Of a DNA stretch of 64,000 nucleotides, positions 35,417 to 43,798 are shown piece by piece. Source of the stretch: Marinobacter santoriniensis NKSG1 (lineage in GTDB: Bacteria > Pseudomonadota > Gammaproteobacteria > Pseudomonadales > Oleiphilaceae); the NCBI RefSeq assembly GCF_000347775.1, contig NZ_APAT01000023.1:43752-107751 (forward strand). The letters run 5' to 3'. Numbering within the stretch: the stretch's first letter is position 1; the number at the start of each line of letters is the position of its first letter. The notes under the pieces were generated by a model that made no database searches, had not been told where the DNA came from, and was given only the letters and a program-made list of their open reading frames with translations. A program made the translations under genes and the position numbers.

Positions 35417-36463
35417 TTACAGGTAACCGAGGTTGCCCAGGAATTCTTTCAGCATACCGAGGGCCTTCTTGGCCTGTTCGCTACGCTTGCCTTCCTCGTC
35501 CCACATGCCCTGCGCGGTCTTGACCAGCCTGGCCTGCACGTCGTCCGGAAGGGTGTTGATCTGGACGCCCTGTTCGGCAATGGCTTTCGCCAGAGTTACA
35601 CGCTCTTTGTACTGGTACTCGTTGGTGCGTACCCAGAACTGCTCGTCGAGCGCCTGCTTGACGATCTTCTGCATGTCTTCCGGCAGTTTGTCGAGCGCCT
35701 TCTGGCTGACGATGATGACGTCGGTTCCGGCAATGTTCAGGGCCGGCTTCACGTGGTACTTGGCCACTTCGTAAAGGCCCATGCTGTACGCGCCCTGGGC
35801 GGCACCCCAGTGGGCACCGTCAACAATACCGGAATCCAGTGCGGAGTAGAGTTCGCTGCCCGGGATATAGGAGGCGGCGGCACCGGCCTCGGTCAGGAAG
35901 GTCTGCAGAGCGCCGGAGGAACGGATCTTCAGGCTGGTGAAATCGTCCCAGCTCTTGATCGGCTTCTTGACGACCATCTCGGTGGGATAGACCTTGTCGG
36001 TCGCCCAGTAGACGCCGTACTTGGCGGCTTCGTCGCGCAGCATCTGCTCGAAGCCCATGTTCTGGTGGAAGTAGGCCGCTTCCCAGACGTGACGGAAGGC
36101 GAACGGCAGACCGGAAGCAATGCCGGCCAGGGTCATCTTGTCCTGGGCATAGGACGGGGAAATCGTGCCCATTTCCAGGATGCCGCGGCTGACCGCGTCA
36201 AAGGTGTCCTTGGCCTTGAACAGGGCGCCGGCTTCGAACAGCTGCAGCTTCAGCCGGCCGTCGGTACGCTCTTCGATGACGCGCTTCAGGCGACCGAGGC
36301 TGTCGGTGTAGGAGCTGCTGGAACCCGGCCAGTGTGACTGTACTTTCCAGGTTACGGTTTCCTGGGCATTGGCGGGAATGGCAGACAGGCTAGCGGAAAC
36401 GCCCAGAGTCATTGCCGAAGCAAAGACAAAGAACTTCCTTCGAGTCAGAGAGAACAGGTTCAT
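35417..36463 (-). CDS. dctP: TRAP transporter solute-binding protein (DctP)
   Basis: 348 residues. The N-terminus MNLFSLTRRKFFVFASAM has a twin-arginine-like TRRKFF, so Tat export is possible, with cleavage near ANA. The mature protein is a DctP-family binding domain: VTWKVQSHWPGSSSSYTDSL, EMGTISPSYAQDK and a KIRSSG-containing segment (near residue 170) that includes the Arg that usually salt-bridges the ligand carboxylate. A carboxylic acid is therefore the likely ligand. The ATG at 36463 has AGG close upstream; longer starts begin at 36475 and 36538. A near-palindromic candidate operator lies about 50 bases upstream. Confidence 0.93.
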   Translation of the reverse strand: MNLFSLTRRKFFVFASAMTLGVSASLSAIPANAQETVTWKVQSHWPGSSSSYTDSLGRLKRVIEERTDGRLKLQLFEAGALFKAKDTFDAVSRGILEMGTISPSYAQDKMTLAGIASGLPFAFRHVWEAAYFHQNMGFEQMLRDEAAKYGVYWATDKVYPTEMVVKKPIKSWDDFTSLKIRSSGALQTFLTEAGAAASYIPGSELYSALDSGIVDGAHWGAAQGAYSMGLYEVAKYHVKPALNIAGTDVIIVSQKALDKLPEDMQKIVKQALDEQFWVRTNEYQYKERVTLAKAIAEQGVQINTLPDDVQARLVKTAQGMWDEEGKRSEQAKKALGMLKEFLGNLGYL

Positions 36464-36510
36464 GCTGGACCTCATTCGTTGTTGTAGTGGTGGTTGATGT
36501 TGCTTTATTG

Positions 36511-36525
36511 TTTCGCTATGCAAAA
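36511..36525. promoter_or_regulatory. Candidate operator: TTTCGC-TAT-GCAAAA
   Basis: A 15-base near-palindrome with five of six arm positions matching and an additional G/C pair outside. It lies in the divergent gap between dctP and the enoyl-CoA hydratase gene. It matches the perfect TTTCGC-AAA-GCGAAA upstream of the porin gene (59392-59406). Palindromes of this kind are typical for IclR-family regulators, but no such gene is in the window. Confidence 0.45.
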
Positions 36526-36632
36526 CTAACAACTGCATAGTGAATTAGTATTCTTGGAATCTAACACATGCACCGGCTTTTGCAATAGGATGTTTGCCGA
36601 CAATTATCAGAATAGCCCATAGGAGCGGAGTC

Positions 36633-37373
36633 ATGATCAAAACTCACCGGCACGAAGGGTATGTCCACCTGGTTATCAGTCGCCCGGAGAAGAAGAACGC
36701 CCTGACGAGGGACATGTACGAATCGTTGGGGCAGGCAGTAGAGGAAGCCGCCGCCGATGAGGGCGTCCACGCGATCCTGATTTCCGGCGAGGGCGATGTG
36801 TTTACCGCGGGTAACGACCTGGATGACTTCCGGGCCCGGGCAACGGATGCCAATCCCAGGCCGTCTTCTGGACTGGCGTTCATCGAAGTGCTGATGAACT
36901 GTGATACGCCGGTCCTTGCGGCGGTGGAAGGCCTTGCGATCGGTATCGGTACGACGATGCTGCTGCATTGCGACGCTGTTATCGCTGGTCGCTCCGCGAA
37001 ATTCAAAACCGCATTTATCGATCTGGGCCTGGTGCCAGAGGCGGCGTCCACTGTGACCATGCCCCTGCACCTGGGGGCGCGAAAAGCGGCGGAGCTTCTG
37101 CTGTTGGGGGAAGTATTCAACGGCGAGCAGGCGAGCGAGTGTGGGCTGATTACCCGGGCTGTCGACGATGGCCAGGCCCTGGCGGAAGCCGGTCGCCTGG
37201 CCAGGAGTCTGGCCACCAAGCCCCGGGAGGCGCTCAGGGCCAGTAAGCGCCTGATGCGGGCGCCCTGGCAGGAATCCATTCAGGCAGCGCTGGAGCGGGA
37301 ACGCTCGGTGTTCGCCGAGCGCCTGCGCTCGGACGACTGCCAGAGCGCGCTTGCCGCGATGCAGCGCCGTTAA
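36633..37373 (+). CDS. Enoyl-CoA hydratase/isomerase family protein
   Basis: 246 residues of the crotonase fold: ISRPEKKNALTRDMYESL near residue 17, GEGDVFTAGNDLDDF near 55 forming the first oxyanion-hole segment, and a second segment AVEGLAIGIGTTMLLHCD near 100. The usual catalytic Glu pair is not obvious: the position after the second glycine helix holds AFIDLGLVPEAAST, with one Glu present, as in isomerase or single-Glu members. It acts on acyl-CoA in beta-oxidation-like steps. AGGAGCGGAG precedes the ATG at 36633. It converges on the CoA ligase gene, overlapping it by four bases. Confidence 0.9.
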   Translation: MIKTHRHEGYVHLVISRPEKKNALTRDMYESLGQAVEEAAADEGVHAILISGEGDVFTAGNDLDDFRARATDANPRPSSGLAFIEVLMNCDTPVLAAVEGLAIGIGTTMLLHCDAVIAGRSAKFKTAFIDLGLVPEAASTVTMPLHLGARKAAELLLLGEVFNGEQASECGLITRAVDDGQALAEAGRLARSLATKPREALRASKRLMRAPWQESIQAALERERSVFAERLRSDDCQSALAAMQRR

Positions 37374-38962
37374 GGATTGGGCGCTTCCCAATAGGGAGTT
37401 CTCAACTCTCGCTTGAGTACCTTGCCGATGGTGGAGCGGGGCAGTTCATCGCGGAACTCGACGGCCGCCAGTCGCTGGGTCTTGCCCAGTCGCTGGTTGG
37501 CCCAGTCCAGCAGGTCCGCTTCGCTCTCCCCGCTTCCGTCCTTTCGGACAACCAGGGCAAGGGGCGTTTCCCCCCAGTGGTCGCTGGGAATGCCAATGAC
37601 CGCGACGTCAGCCACAGCCGGGTGGCCCAGAAGGATTTTTTCCAGATCCACCGCGTAGATGTTGAAGCCGCCCGAAATGATCATGTCCTTGCGCCGATCC
37701 AGAATGTAGATGAAGCCGTCTTCGTCGATCCGCCCCATGTCGCCGCTGCGGTAAAACACGTCACCTTCCGGGCTGGTCCACAGCATCTCGGCGGTCTGCT
37801 CCGGCCGGTTAACGTAGCCCCGCATCATCGAGATGGCCCGGCCGACGATCTCACCGATCTCGCCCCGCGGCAGTTCGCGGCCTTCCTCGTCGATCACCCG
37901 GATTTCGGCGCCTTCCGTAGGTACCCCCACTGAATCCCACTTATCCGGATGAGCAGCGCAATCCAGGCTCGTGGAAATGCCACCCTCGGTCAGTCCATAG
38001 ACTTCCCGGATATTGCCGGGCCAGCGACGCATGGCGTCGGCGATCACGTCGGCCCGCAGTGGTGCGCTGGTACAGAGTTTCAGTTCGAAGCTGGACAGAT
38101 CGAACCGGTCGAAATCCGGCACGGCCAGGATTCGTTGGTACTGGACGGGCACCAGCATGGCGTGGGTGACCCTGTGCTGTTCCGCGAGTTCCAGGAACCG
38201 GTGGGCATCGAACCTGGCCATGATGACCAGGGTGCCGCCGTTGAAGAGTGTCGGCAGGACGGAAACCAGCGTGGTATTGGAATACAGCGGAGTAGAAACC
38301 AGGTTGATGGCGTGATCATCCAGGCCGAATCGGGCCATGCGAACCATCTGGCGCTGACGGAACCGGTAGTCGTGGAGAATGCCTTTTGGGGTACCCGTCG
38401 TCCCGGAGCTGTAGATGATGTTGAAGGCATCGTCGAGCGACACCGCCGCAGGGGTGGCGTCATCGCTGACGGTTCCGAGCCATTCCGGCAGGGATAACTC
38501 CGTTTCCATGGTGTCCAGCCCGATCATCTGCTCGGCAGGCAGATCCAGGCTATCGCGGAATTCCCGCCACAGGTCGAGATTCTTGCGAGAGACAAACAGG
38601 AATCGGGCTCCGCAGTCACGGATCATCAGGGTCAGGGCCTCGGCGCTGGCCATGCCCGACAGGGGCACCATGCAGCCGCCGGCCACCAGCGTCCCGAGAT
38701 ACAGTGCCAGGTATTCGCGGGTATTTTCCGAGAGCCCGGCCACGCAATCGCCGGTTTCCAGACCCGCGTCCCGGAGGCGGTTGGCAATCCGGTTGACCTG
38801 CTGCAGCAGTTCCCGCCAGGTAATGCTGCCCCGCTCATCAATCAGCGCCACCTTGTCGCCCTGTGTCTGCGAGTAGGCCTGAATCCGGTGGCCGATGGGG
38901 TCCATGGTCTCGTCTGACTGCACGGGCGCGTACACGGGCAGGTCATTTGTTGTCTTTTTCAT
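37370..38962 (-). CDS. AMP-forming acyl-CoA synthetase
   Basis: 530 residues of the ANL superfamily. The phosphate-binding A3 motif is IIYSSGTTGTPKGILHDY near residue 180; REVYGLTEGG (A5) and YRSGDMGRIDEDGFIYILDRRKDMIISGGFNI (A7-A8, described by its YRSGDMG and DRRKDM core) follow; and the acceptor Lys lies in STIGKVLKREL near the C-terminus. It activates a carboxylic acid to acyl-CoA via acyl-AMP. The ATG at 38962 has a GAGAGA site; a GTG at 38980 is an alternative. It is divergent from the SDR gene at 39107 and probably provides the first step of the island's pathway. Confidence 0.92.
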   Translation of the reverse strand: MKKTTNDLPVYAPVQSDETMDPIGHRIQAYSQTQGDKVALIDERGSITWRELLQQVNRIANRLRDAGLETGDCVAGLSENTREYLALYLGTLVAGGCMVPLSGMASAEALTLMIRDCGARFLFVSRKNLDLWREFRDSLDLPAEQMIGLDTMETELSLPEWLGTVSDDATPAAVSLDDAFNIIYSSGTTGTPKGILHDYRFRQRQMVRMARFGLDDHAINLVSTPLYSNTTLVSVLPTLFNGGTLVIMARFDAHRFLELAEQHRVTHAMLVPVQYQRILAVPDFDRFDLSSFELKLCTSAPLRADVIADAMRRWPGNIREVYGLTEGGISTSLDCAAHPDKWDSVGVPTEGAEIRVIDEEGRELPRGEIGEIVGRAISMMRGYVNRPEQTAEMLWTSPEGDVFYRSGDMGRIDEDGFIYILDRRKDMIISGGFNIYAVDLEKILLGHPAVADVAVIGIPSDHWGETPLALVVRKDGSGESEADLLDWANQRLGKTQRLAAVEFRDELPRSTIGKVLKRELRTPYWEAPNP

Positions 38963-39106
38963 TTTTATCTCTCTCGACACTTTATAGTTTTACTAGATGA
39001 AATTAACTTCCAAATATATTGACTCAAAACCGGAATGCGTGACAAATTATCGAAAAGACACAGCGTTGATCACAATAACAATGGCACAACAACGAGGAGT
39101 ATCACC

Positions 39107-39901
39107 ATGGAGCGTTTCCATCAGCGAATAGCGCTAGTGACCGGAGCGGGCAGTGGTATCGGCCGGGCAACCGCCGTTCGCCTGGCCCGTGAGGGAGCGA
39201 CCGTGGTGATGGTGGATGTCTCCGAGCCGGGATTGCTGGAAACCGAGAGCCTGATGCCCGAGGGCGCCCGTTATCTTCGGCGTCAGGTGGACGTCTCGGA
39301 CGAAAAGCAGGTCCAGGCGCTGGTGGCAGAAACCCTGAAAACCTATGGAAAGCTCGATGTGTTGTGCAACATCGCCGGCATTGCCAGCGTTTCCGGCGCC
39401 CATCCGGCGATCACCGAAAACGACCGCGATGAATGGGAAAAGGTGCTGTCTGTGAATCTGATCGGCACCATGCTGTTCATCAAACACGCGGCTCCCCACA
39501 TGCAGTCCCGTAAGCTCGGTGCCATCGTGAACGTTGCGTCGGTCGCCGGGATACGGTCCGGTGCGGGCGGCAATGCCTACAGTGCCTCCAAGGCCGGAGT
39601 GATCAACCTCACGAAGACGTCGGCCTGTGATCTTGGCGGCGACAACGTCCGGGTCAATGCCGTTTGCCCCGGACTGGTTGAAACCGGCATGACCCGTGCC
39701 GTTTTTGATTATGCCCGTGCCCACGAAAAAGCGCACAAACTCGGGTCCCGTTGCGAACTCCGTCGTTACGGCGCGCCCGAAGAGATCGCGGCGGCCATTC
39801 TTTTTCTTGCGAGCGACGACGCCAGCTACATTACAGGGCAGGCGCTGCCGGTGGACGGCGGCAACACGGCCTCCCTCAACCTGCCAGGAATGAAAGTCTG
39901 A
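39107..39901 (+). CDS. SDR-family dehydrogenase
   Basis: 264 residues of a classical short-chain dehydrogenase. The cofactor motif is TGAGSGIG near residue 13, NIAG near 90, and the catalytic Ser-Tyr-Lys is in ASVAGIR...YSASKAG near 140-160. An Asp at the end of the second strand (MVDVSE) favours NAD over NADP. It would oxidise a hydroxyacyl-CoA or alcohol. GAGGAG precedes the ATG at 39107. Its stop overlaps the thioesterase ATG by one base, so the two are coupled. First gene of a long plus-strand series. Confidence 0.92.
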   Translation: MERFHQRIALVTGAGSGIGRATAVRLAREGATVVMVDVSEPGLLETESLMPEGARYLRRQVDVSDEKQVQALVAETLKTYGKLDVLCNIAGIASVSGAHPAITENDRDEWEKVLSVNLIGTMLFIKHAAPHMQSRKLGAIVNVASVAGIRSGAGGNAYSASKAGVINLTKTSACDLGGDNVRVNAVCPGLVETGMTRAVFDYARAHEKAHKLGSRCELRRYGAPEEIAAAILFLASDDASYITGQALPVDGGNTASLNLPGMKV

Positions 39902-40341
39902 TGAGTCTGGATAACCCCCACATTAGCGGCGGCGATGACCTGCCCGGATTCCATAACCTGCTGGGCTACCGTCAGGTGTCCTGGGAAGAAGACGAGGCGG
40001 TCATTTCGCTGGAACTGCAACCCCGGCACCTCAACCTCGGGGGCGTCATCCATGGAGGCGTGCTGACGTCGCTTCTGGATATCGCCATGGCTGAGGCGGG
40101 CACCTATTGCCCCTATCCCGGGCGGATGCGCAAGGCGATCACCCTGTCCCTGACCACCACGTTTACCGGGCAATGTTCCGGTGGGGTGATCCGGGTAACC
40201 GGTCGCAAGCGCGCGGGTGGTACCCGCATTTTCAACAGTACCGGCGAGGTCCACGACGAGCAGGGTAATCTGCTGGCGATTGCCGAGGGCACCTTCCGTA
40301 TACGCTCGGGCAGCGAGAAGCCGGAGGGCGTGCCGATCTGA
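39901..40341 (+). CDS. PaaI-like hotdog thioesterase
   Basis: 146 residues with a single hotdog fold. The motif [23 protein letters not shown] near residue 48 is typical of PaaI/YdiI-type acyl-CoA thioesterases, with HGG starting the long helix and an Asp as the probable catalytic acid. It would release CoA from stalled or unwanted acyl-CoA intermediates. The ATG at 39901 overlaps the SDR stop (TGATG). It lies 78 bases before the acyl-CoA dehydrogenase gene. Confidence 0.9.
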   Translation: MSLDNPHISGGDDLPGFHNLLGYRQVSWEEDEAVISLELQPRHLNLGGVIHGGVLTSLLDIAMAEAGTYCPYPGRMRKAITLSLTTTFTGQCSGGVIRVTGRKRAGGTRIFNSTGEVHDEQGNLLAIAEGTFRIRSGSEKPEGVPI

Positions 40342-40418
40342 GGGGCGGCCCCGAACCCATCATTTGCTGCTGCGGAACCGTGGCAGAAACACGGACAACA
40401 CAACAAGAGGACGCGGAC

Positions 40419-41621
40419 ATGTTCGAGCTGTCAGAGAAGGCCAGGAAACTTCAGGCCGAGCTAAACGACTTCATGGATGCTTACATCTATCCGAATGAAG
40501 AGAAGCATCACCAGCAGATCGAGGAAGCGGAAAACCGCTGGGCCCCGGTGCCCATTATTGAAGAGCTCAAGGTGAAGGCGAAGGCGGCCGGGCTGTGGAA
40601 CCTGTTTCTGCCGGAAAGCGAGTTCGGTGCGGGGCTGACCAATTTCGAATATGCCCACCTGTGCGAAATCATGGGCCGGTCCGAGATGGCGCCGGAGGTC
40701 TTCAACTGTTCCGCGCCCGATACCGGCAACATGGAAACCATCGCCCGTTACGGCAACGAAGAGCAGCAGGAACAGTGGCTCAAGCCGCTGCTGGCCGGTG
40801 AGATCCGTTCATGCTTTTCTATGACTGAGCCGGACGTGGCGTCGTCCGATGCCACCAATATCGCCTGTGAGATCCGTCGTGAGGGCGATGAGTATGTGAT
40901 CAATGGTCGCAAATGGTGGTCGTCCGGTGCCATGACCACCACGTCCAAGATTGCCATTGTGATGGGCAAGACGGATCCGACCGCGCCCAAGCACCAGCAG
41001 CAGTCCATGATTCTGGTACCGCTGGATGCCCCGGGCGTGAAGATGATTCGTCCGCTGACGGTATTCGGCTATGACCACGCGCCGCACGGCCATGCCGAGA
41101 TCGAGTACAACAATGTACGGGTGCCAGCGAGCAACATTCTCCTCGGTGAAGGCCGTGGTTTCGAGATTGCCCAGGGCCGGCTCGGGCCGGGCCGTATCCA
41201 CCATTGCATGCGTACCATCGGTGTGGCCGAGCGCGCGCTGGAGTCCATGTGCAAGCGCGCCAATGCCCGTGAGGCCTTTGGTCGGCCGCTGTCCGAGTTC
41301 GATTCCATCCGTAAGGACATCGCCCGCAGCCGTATCGAGATCGAGCAGGCGCGACTGATGACGCTGAAGGCCGCGCACATGATGGACACCGTGGGTAACA
41401 AGGTGGCCCGTCAGGAAATTGCGATGATCAAGGTGATTGCCCCGAGCATGGCGCTGAAGGTCATCGACCGTGCTATTCAGGTTCACGGCGGTGCCGGCGT
41501 CAGCCAGGACACCTTCCTGGCCGGTGCCTGGGCCAAGGTCCGTACCCTGCGTCTGGCCGATGGCCCGGATGAGGTCCATCTGGACAGTGTCGCCAAGCTG
41601 GAGCTTCGGCAGTACCGCTGA
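40419..41621 (+). CDS. Acyl-CoA dehydrogenase, ACAD10/11-like
   Basis: 400 residues of the flavin acyl-CoA dehydrogenase fold: [17 protein letters not shown] near residue 130, [12 protein letters not shown] near 165, and GGAGVSQDT near 365. The catalytic loop reads LADGPDEVH; the position equivalent to the Glu of medium-chain dehydrogenase YEGT is an Asp. ADGPDEVH is characteristic of the dehydrogenase half of ACAD10/ACAD11 and of LvaC-like bacterial proteins, which act on 4-hydroxyacyl-CoAs phosphorylated by an APH-type kinase. Such a kinase is encoded two genes downstream. AGAGG precedes the ATG at 40419. Confidence 0.9.
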   Translation: MFELSEKARKLQAELNDFMDAYIYPNEEKHHQQIEEAENRWAPVPIIEELKVKAKAAGLWNLFLPESEFGAGLTNFEYAHLCEIMGRSEMAPEVFNCSAPDTGNMETIARYGNEEQQEQWLKPLLAGEIRSCFSMTEPDVASSDATNIACEIRREGDEYVINGRKWWSSGAMTTTSKIAIVMGKTDPTAPKHQQQSMILVPLDAPGVKMIRPLTVFGYDHAPHGHAEIEYNNVRVPASNILLGEGRGFEIAQGRLGPGRIHHCMRTIGVAERALESMCKRANAREAFGRPLSEFDSIRKDIARSRIEIEQARLMTLKAAHMMDTVGNKVARQEIAMIKVIAPSMALKVIDRAIQVHGGAGVSQDTFLAGAWAKVRTLRLADGPDEVHLDSVAKLELRQYR

Positions 41622-41648
41622 TTATTCAGCCCGCCAAGTCGGGCGCAT

Positions 41649-41756
41649 GAACAAACGGGGAGGGACCTGCCGGGACGCGCCGTGAATACGTCCCTGTAGG
41701 CTTGAGCAGCACATCCATGTGCTGCACAGTCCCGGCAGGTCCCTCCCCGTTCGTTC
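41649..41756. repeat. Long structured inverted repeat (REP/BIME-like)
   Basis: The outer arms (41654-41676 and 41729-41751) are 23 bases and perfectly complementary, extending by four more pairs past one mismatch to 41649 and 41756. Inside lies a second hairpin, GCAGCACAT-CC-ATGTGCTGC (41706-41725), and an unpaired stretch containing CGTGAATACGTCCCTGTAGG. I recall similar elements scattered through Marinobacter and related genomes. It fills most of the gap between the acyl-CoA dehydrogenase and SDR genes and may affect mRNA stability. Confidence 0.7.
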
Positions 41757-41784
41757 CCCAAGCACTGAGCATGAGGATCGAATA

Positions 41785-42552
41785 ATGACGAACCCCCTTT
41801 TTGACATGACCGGCAAGGTTGCCGTCATCACCGGTTCCACCAAAGGCATTGGCCGTTCCATTGCCGAGGAAATGGCCAAGTGTGGCGCCAAGGTCGTGAT
41901 TTCCAGCCGCAAGGCCGAAGTCTGTGAGCAGGTGGCCGAGGAACTGAAGGCGCAGGGCTATGAGGCCCTCGCGATTCCCTGCCACGTTGGTAAGAAAGAA
42001 GATCTCCAGAACCTGGTGGACAAGACCAACGAAGCCTGGGGCGACATCGACGTGCTGGTGTGCAACGCCGCCACCAACCCGGTCTACAGCCCGACGTCCG
42101 AACTGACCGACGATGCCTGGGACAAGATCATGGACACCAACGTCAAAGGCACCTTCTGGCTGACCAACATGGTTCTGCCGCAGATGGCGAAGAAGGGCGA
42201 AGGCTCCGTAGTCCTGCTGTCCAGCATCGCCGGCTTGCGCGGTAACACCGTGATTGGTACCTACGGCGTATCCAAAGCGGCCGAAGCAGCCCTTGCACGC
42301 AACCTCGCTGTTGAATGGGGCCCACAGGGTATTCGTGTTAATGCGATCGCCCCGGGGTTGATCAAGACAGATTTCGCCAAGGCTCTCTGGGAAGACCCCG
42401 TCCGCGTAAAGCGTGCGGAGGACAAAACCCCGCTGCGCCGCATCGGTGATCCGGTCGATATCGCCGGCCTTGCGGTATTTCTGTCTACCAAAGCCAGTGC
42501 CTATATCACTGGCCAGGTAATCGTCGCCGACGGTGGCGAAACCATCTGTTAA
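41785..42552 (+). CDS. SDR-family dehydrogenase
   Basis: 255 residues. TGSTKGIGRSI near residue 15 is the cofactor loop, followed by an SSRKAE segment whose Ser-Arg favours NADPH. NAAT replaces the usual NNAG. The catalytic set is LLSSIAG and TYGVSKAA. C-terminal SAYITGQVIVADGG is typical. It resembles members found beside ACAD10/11-like genes and DHRS4-type reductases, suggesting reduction or oxidation of an acyl-CoA or ketone intermediate. GAGGA precedes the ATG at 41785. It lies between two long inverted repeats. Confidence 0.92.
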   Translation: MTNPLFDMTGKVAVITGSTKGIGRSIAEEMAKCGAKVVISSRKAEVCEQVAEELKAQGYEALAIPCHVGKKEDLQNLVDKTNEAWGDIDVLVCNAATNPVYSPTSELTDDAWDKIMDTNVKGTFWLTNMVLPQMAKKGEGSVVLLSSIAGLRGNTVIGTYGVSKAAEAALARNLAVEWGPQGIRVNAIAPGLIKTDFAKALWEDPVRVKRAEDKTPLRRIGDPVDIAGLAVFLSTKASAYITGQVIVADGGETIC

Positions 42553-42584
42553 GGCGGCTTATAACACAGTAAGACGAGGCCGGT

Positions 42585-42662
42585 GGGTGGGGTGTCTTCG
42601 TGCAGGGAAAAAGATGTCCGAGCGAAGCGAGTTATTTTTCCCGGAAGGAAGACATCCCACCC
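42585..42662. repeat. Long imperfect inverted repeat (REP/BIME-like)
   Basis: The outer arms GGGTGGGGTGTCTTC (42585-42599) and GAAGACATCCCACCC (42648-42662) pair with a single G-T wobble. An inner stem, GGGAAAAA (42605-42612) with TTTTTCCC (42635-42642), encloses a loop with CGAGCGAAGCGAG. It lies 32 bases after the SDR stop and 57 bases before the kinase start. It has no sequence similarity to the repeat at 41649, but a comparable two-tier layout. Confidence 0.65.
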
Positions 42663-42719
42663 GACGGCCGCCGCCCCCGCGGTGGAGCAGCGACGAACAA
42701 ATTGAAGGCAACAAAATCC

Positions 42720-43784
42720 ATGAGTATCGCACCAGAGTTGGTAGAGGTCCTGCCTGCTCACAAATTTGATGAAGCAGGGCTTCTGGAATGGCTGAAAACG
42801 GAGCTTCCGGAGGTTGGTAGTCGGCTGGATGTAAAACAGTTCCAGGGTGGGCAGTCCAATCCGACGTTTTTGTTGGAAACGGATGGTGGCCGCTATGTGC
42901 TGCGCAAAAAACCGCCCGGGAAGACACTGCCTTCCGCTCATATGGTGGAGCGGGAGTTTCGGGTAATGGGCGCACTGCACGACCATACGGAGGTTCCCGT
43001 GCCGCGCGTGCGAGTGCTTTGCGAGGACAGTTCTGTCATCGGCACGCCTTTCTATGTAATGGATTTCCTGGAAGGTCGGATCATCAGCCATTCCGCGCTT
43101 CGGGCGCTTGATCGGAAGGACCGCATGCCGGCGCACCATTCAGCCATCGATACGCTGGCTGCGCTGCACTCGGTGGATGTGAACGCCATCGGGCTGGGGG
43201 ATTACGGGCGGCCGGAAGGGTATGTGGCCCGTCAGGTGTCCCGGTGGAGCAAGCAGTATCTTGCGTCGAAGACCGATGAGTTGCCGGCAATGGACAATCT
43301 CATGGCCTGGCTGCCGGAAAATCTGCCGGCGAAGGATGAGACCTCGATTGCCCACGGTGACTATCGGTTCGGGAACCTGATGCTGGCGCCGGATCGCCCG
43401 GAGGTGATTGCGATCCTTGACTGGGAGCTTTCCACCCTGGGCCATCCGCTGGCGGATCTGGCCTATTACTGCCTGCCCTATTACCTGCCTTCGGACATGG
43501 AAGGCATGCGCGGCCTTCGGGGCGAGGACCTGGAAGCCCTGGGCGTTCCCGATGAGCAGGAGACCATTGCCCGGTACTGCGCCAGGACCGGTCGGGACGG
43601 CATCGACGACTGGCATGTGTTCCTGGCGTTTTCACTGTTCCGGCTGGCGGCCATTCTGCAGGGTGTCTACAAGCGGGCCCTGGATGGTAACGCCGCCAAT
43701 GCCAATGCCCTGGAAGTGGGCAAGCGCGCCAGTCTGCTCGCAGACATCGGCTGGCAAATCGCCTGCGACGGGCAGAAACGCTGA
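42720..43784 (+). CDS. APH-type phosphotransferase (LvaA/ACAD10-11 kinase-like)
   Basis: 354 residues of the aminoglycoside-phosphotransferase kinase fold. The N-lobe has FQGGQSNPTFLLET near residue 40 and RKKPPGKTLPSAH with the ATP-binding Lys near 63. The catalytic loop is IAHGDYRFGNLML near 215, followed by the metal-binding VIAILDWELSTLGHPLADL. This last motif is shared with the N-terminal half of human ACAD10/ACAD11 and with Pseudomonas LvaA, which phosphorylate the 4-hydroxyl of 4-hydroxyacyl-CoAs. Here the acyl-CoA dehydrogenase half is a separate gene at 40419. GAAGG precedes the ATG at 42720. Confidence 0.9.
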   Translation: MSIAPELVEVLPAHKFDEAGLLEWLKTELPEVGSRLDVKQFQGGQSNPTFLLETDGGRYVLRKKPPGKTLPSAHMVEREFRVMGALHDHTEVPVPRVRVLCEDSSVIGTPFYVMDFLEGRIISHSALRALDRKDRMPAHHSAIDTLAALHSVDVNAIGLGDYGRPEGYVARQVSRWSKQYLASKTDELPAMDNLMAWLPENLPAKDETSIAHGDYRFGNLMLAPDRPEVIAILDWELSTLGHPLADLAYYCLPYYLPSDMEGMRGLRGEDLEALGVPDEQETIARYCARTGRDGIDDWHVFLAFSLFRLAAILQGVYKRALDGNAANANALEVGKRASLLADIGWQIACDGQKR

Positions 43785-43798
43785 AGGGAGTCACCGTT

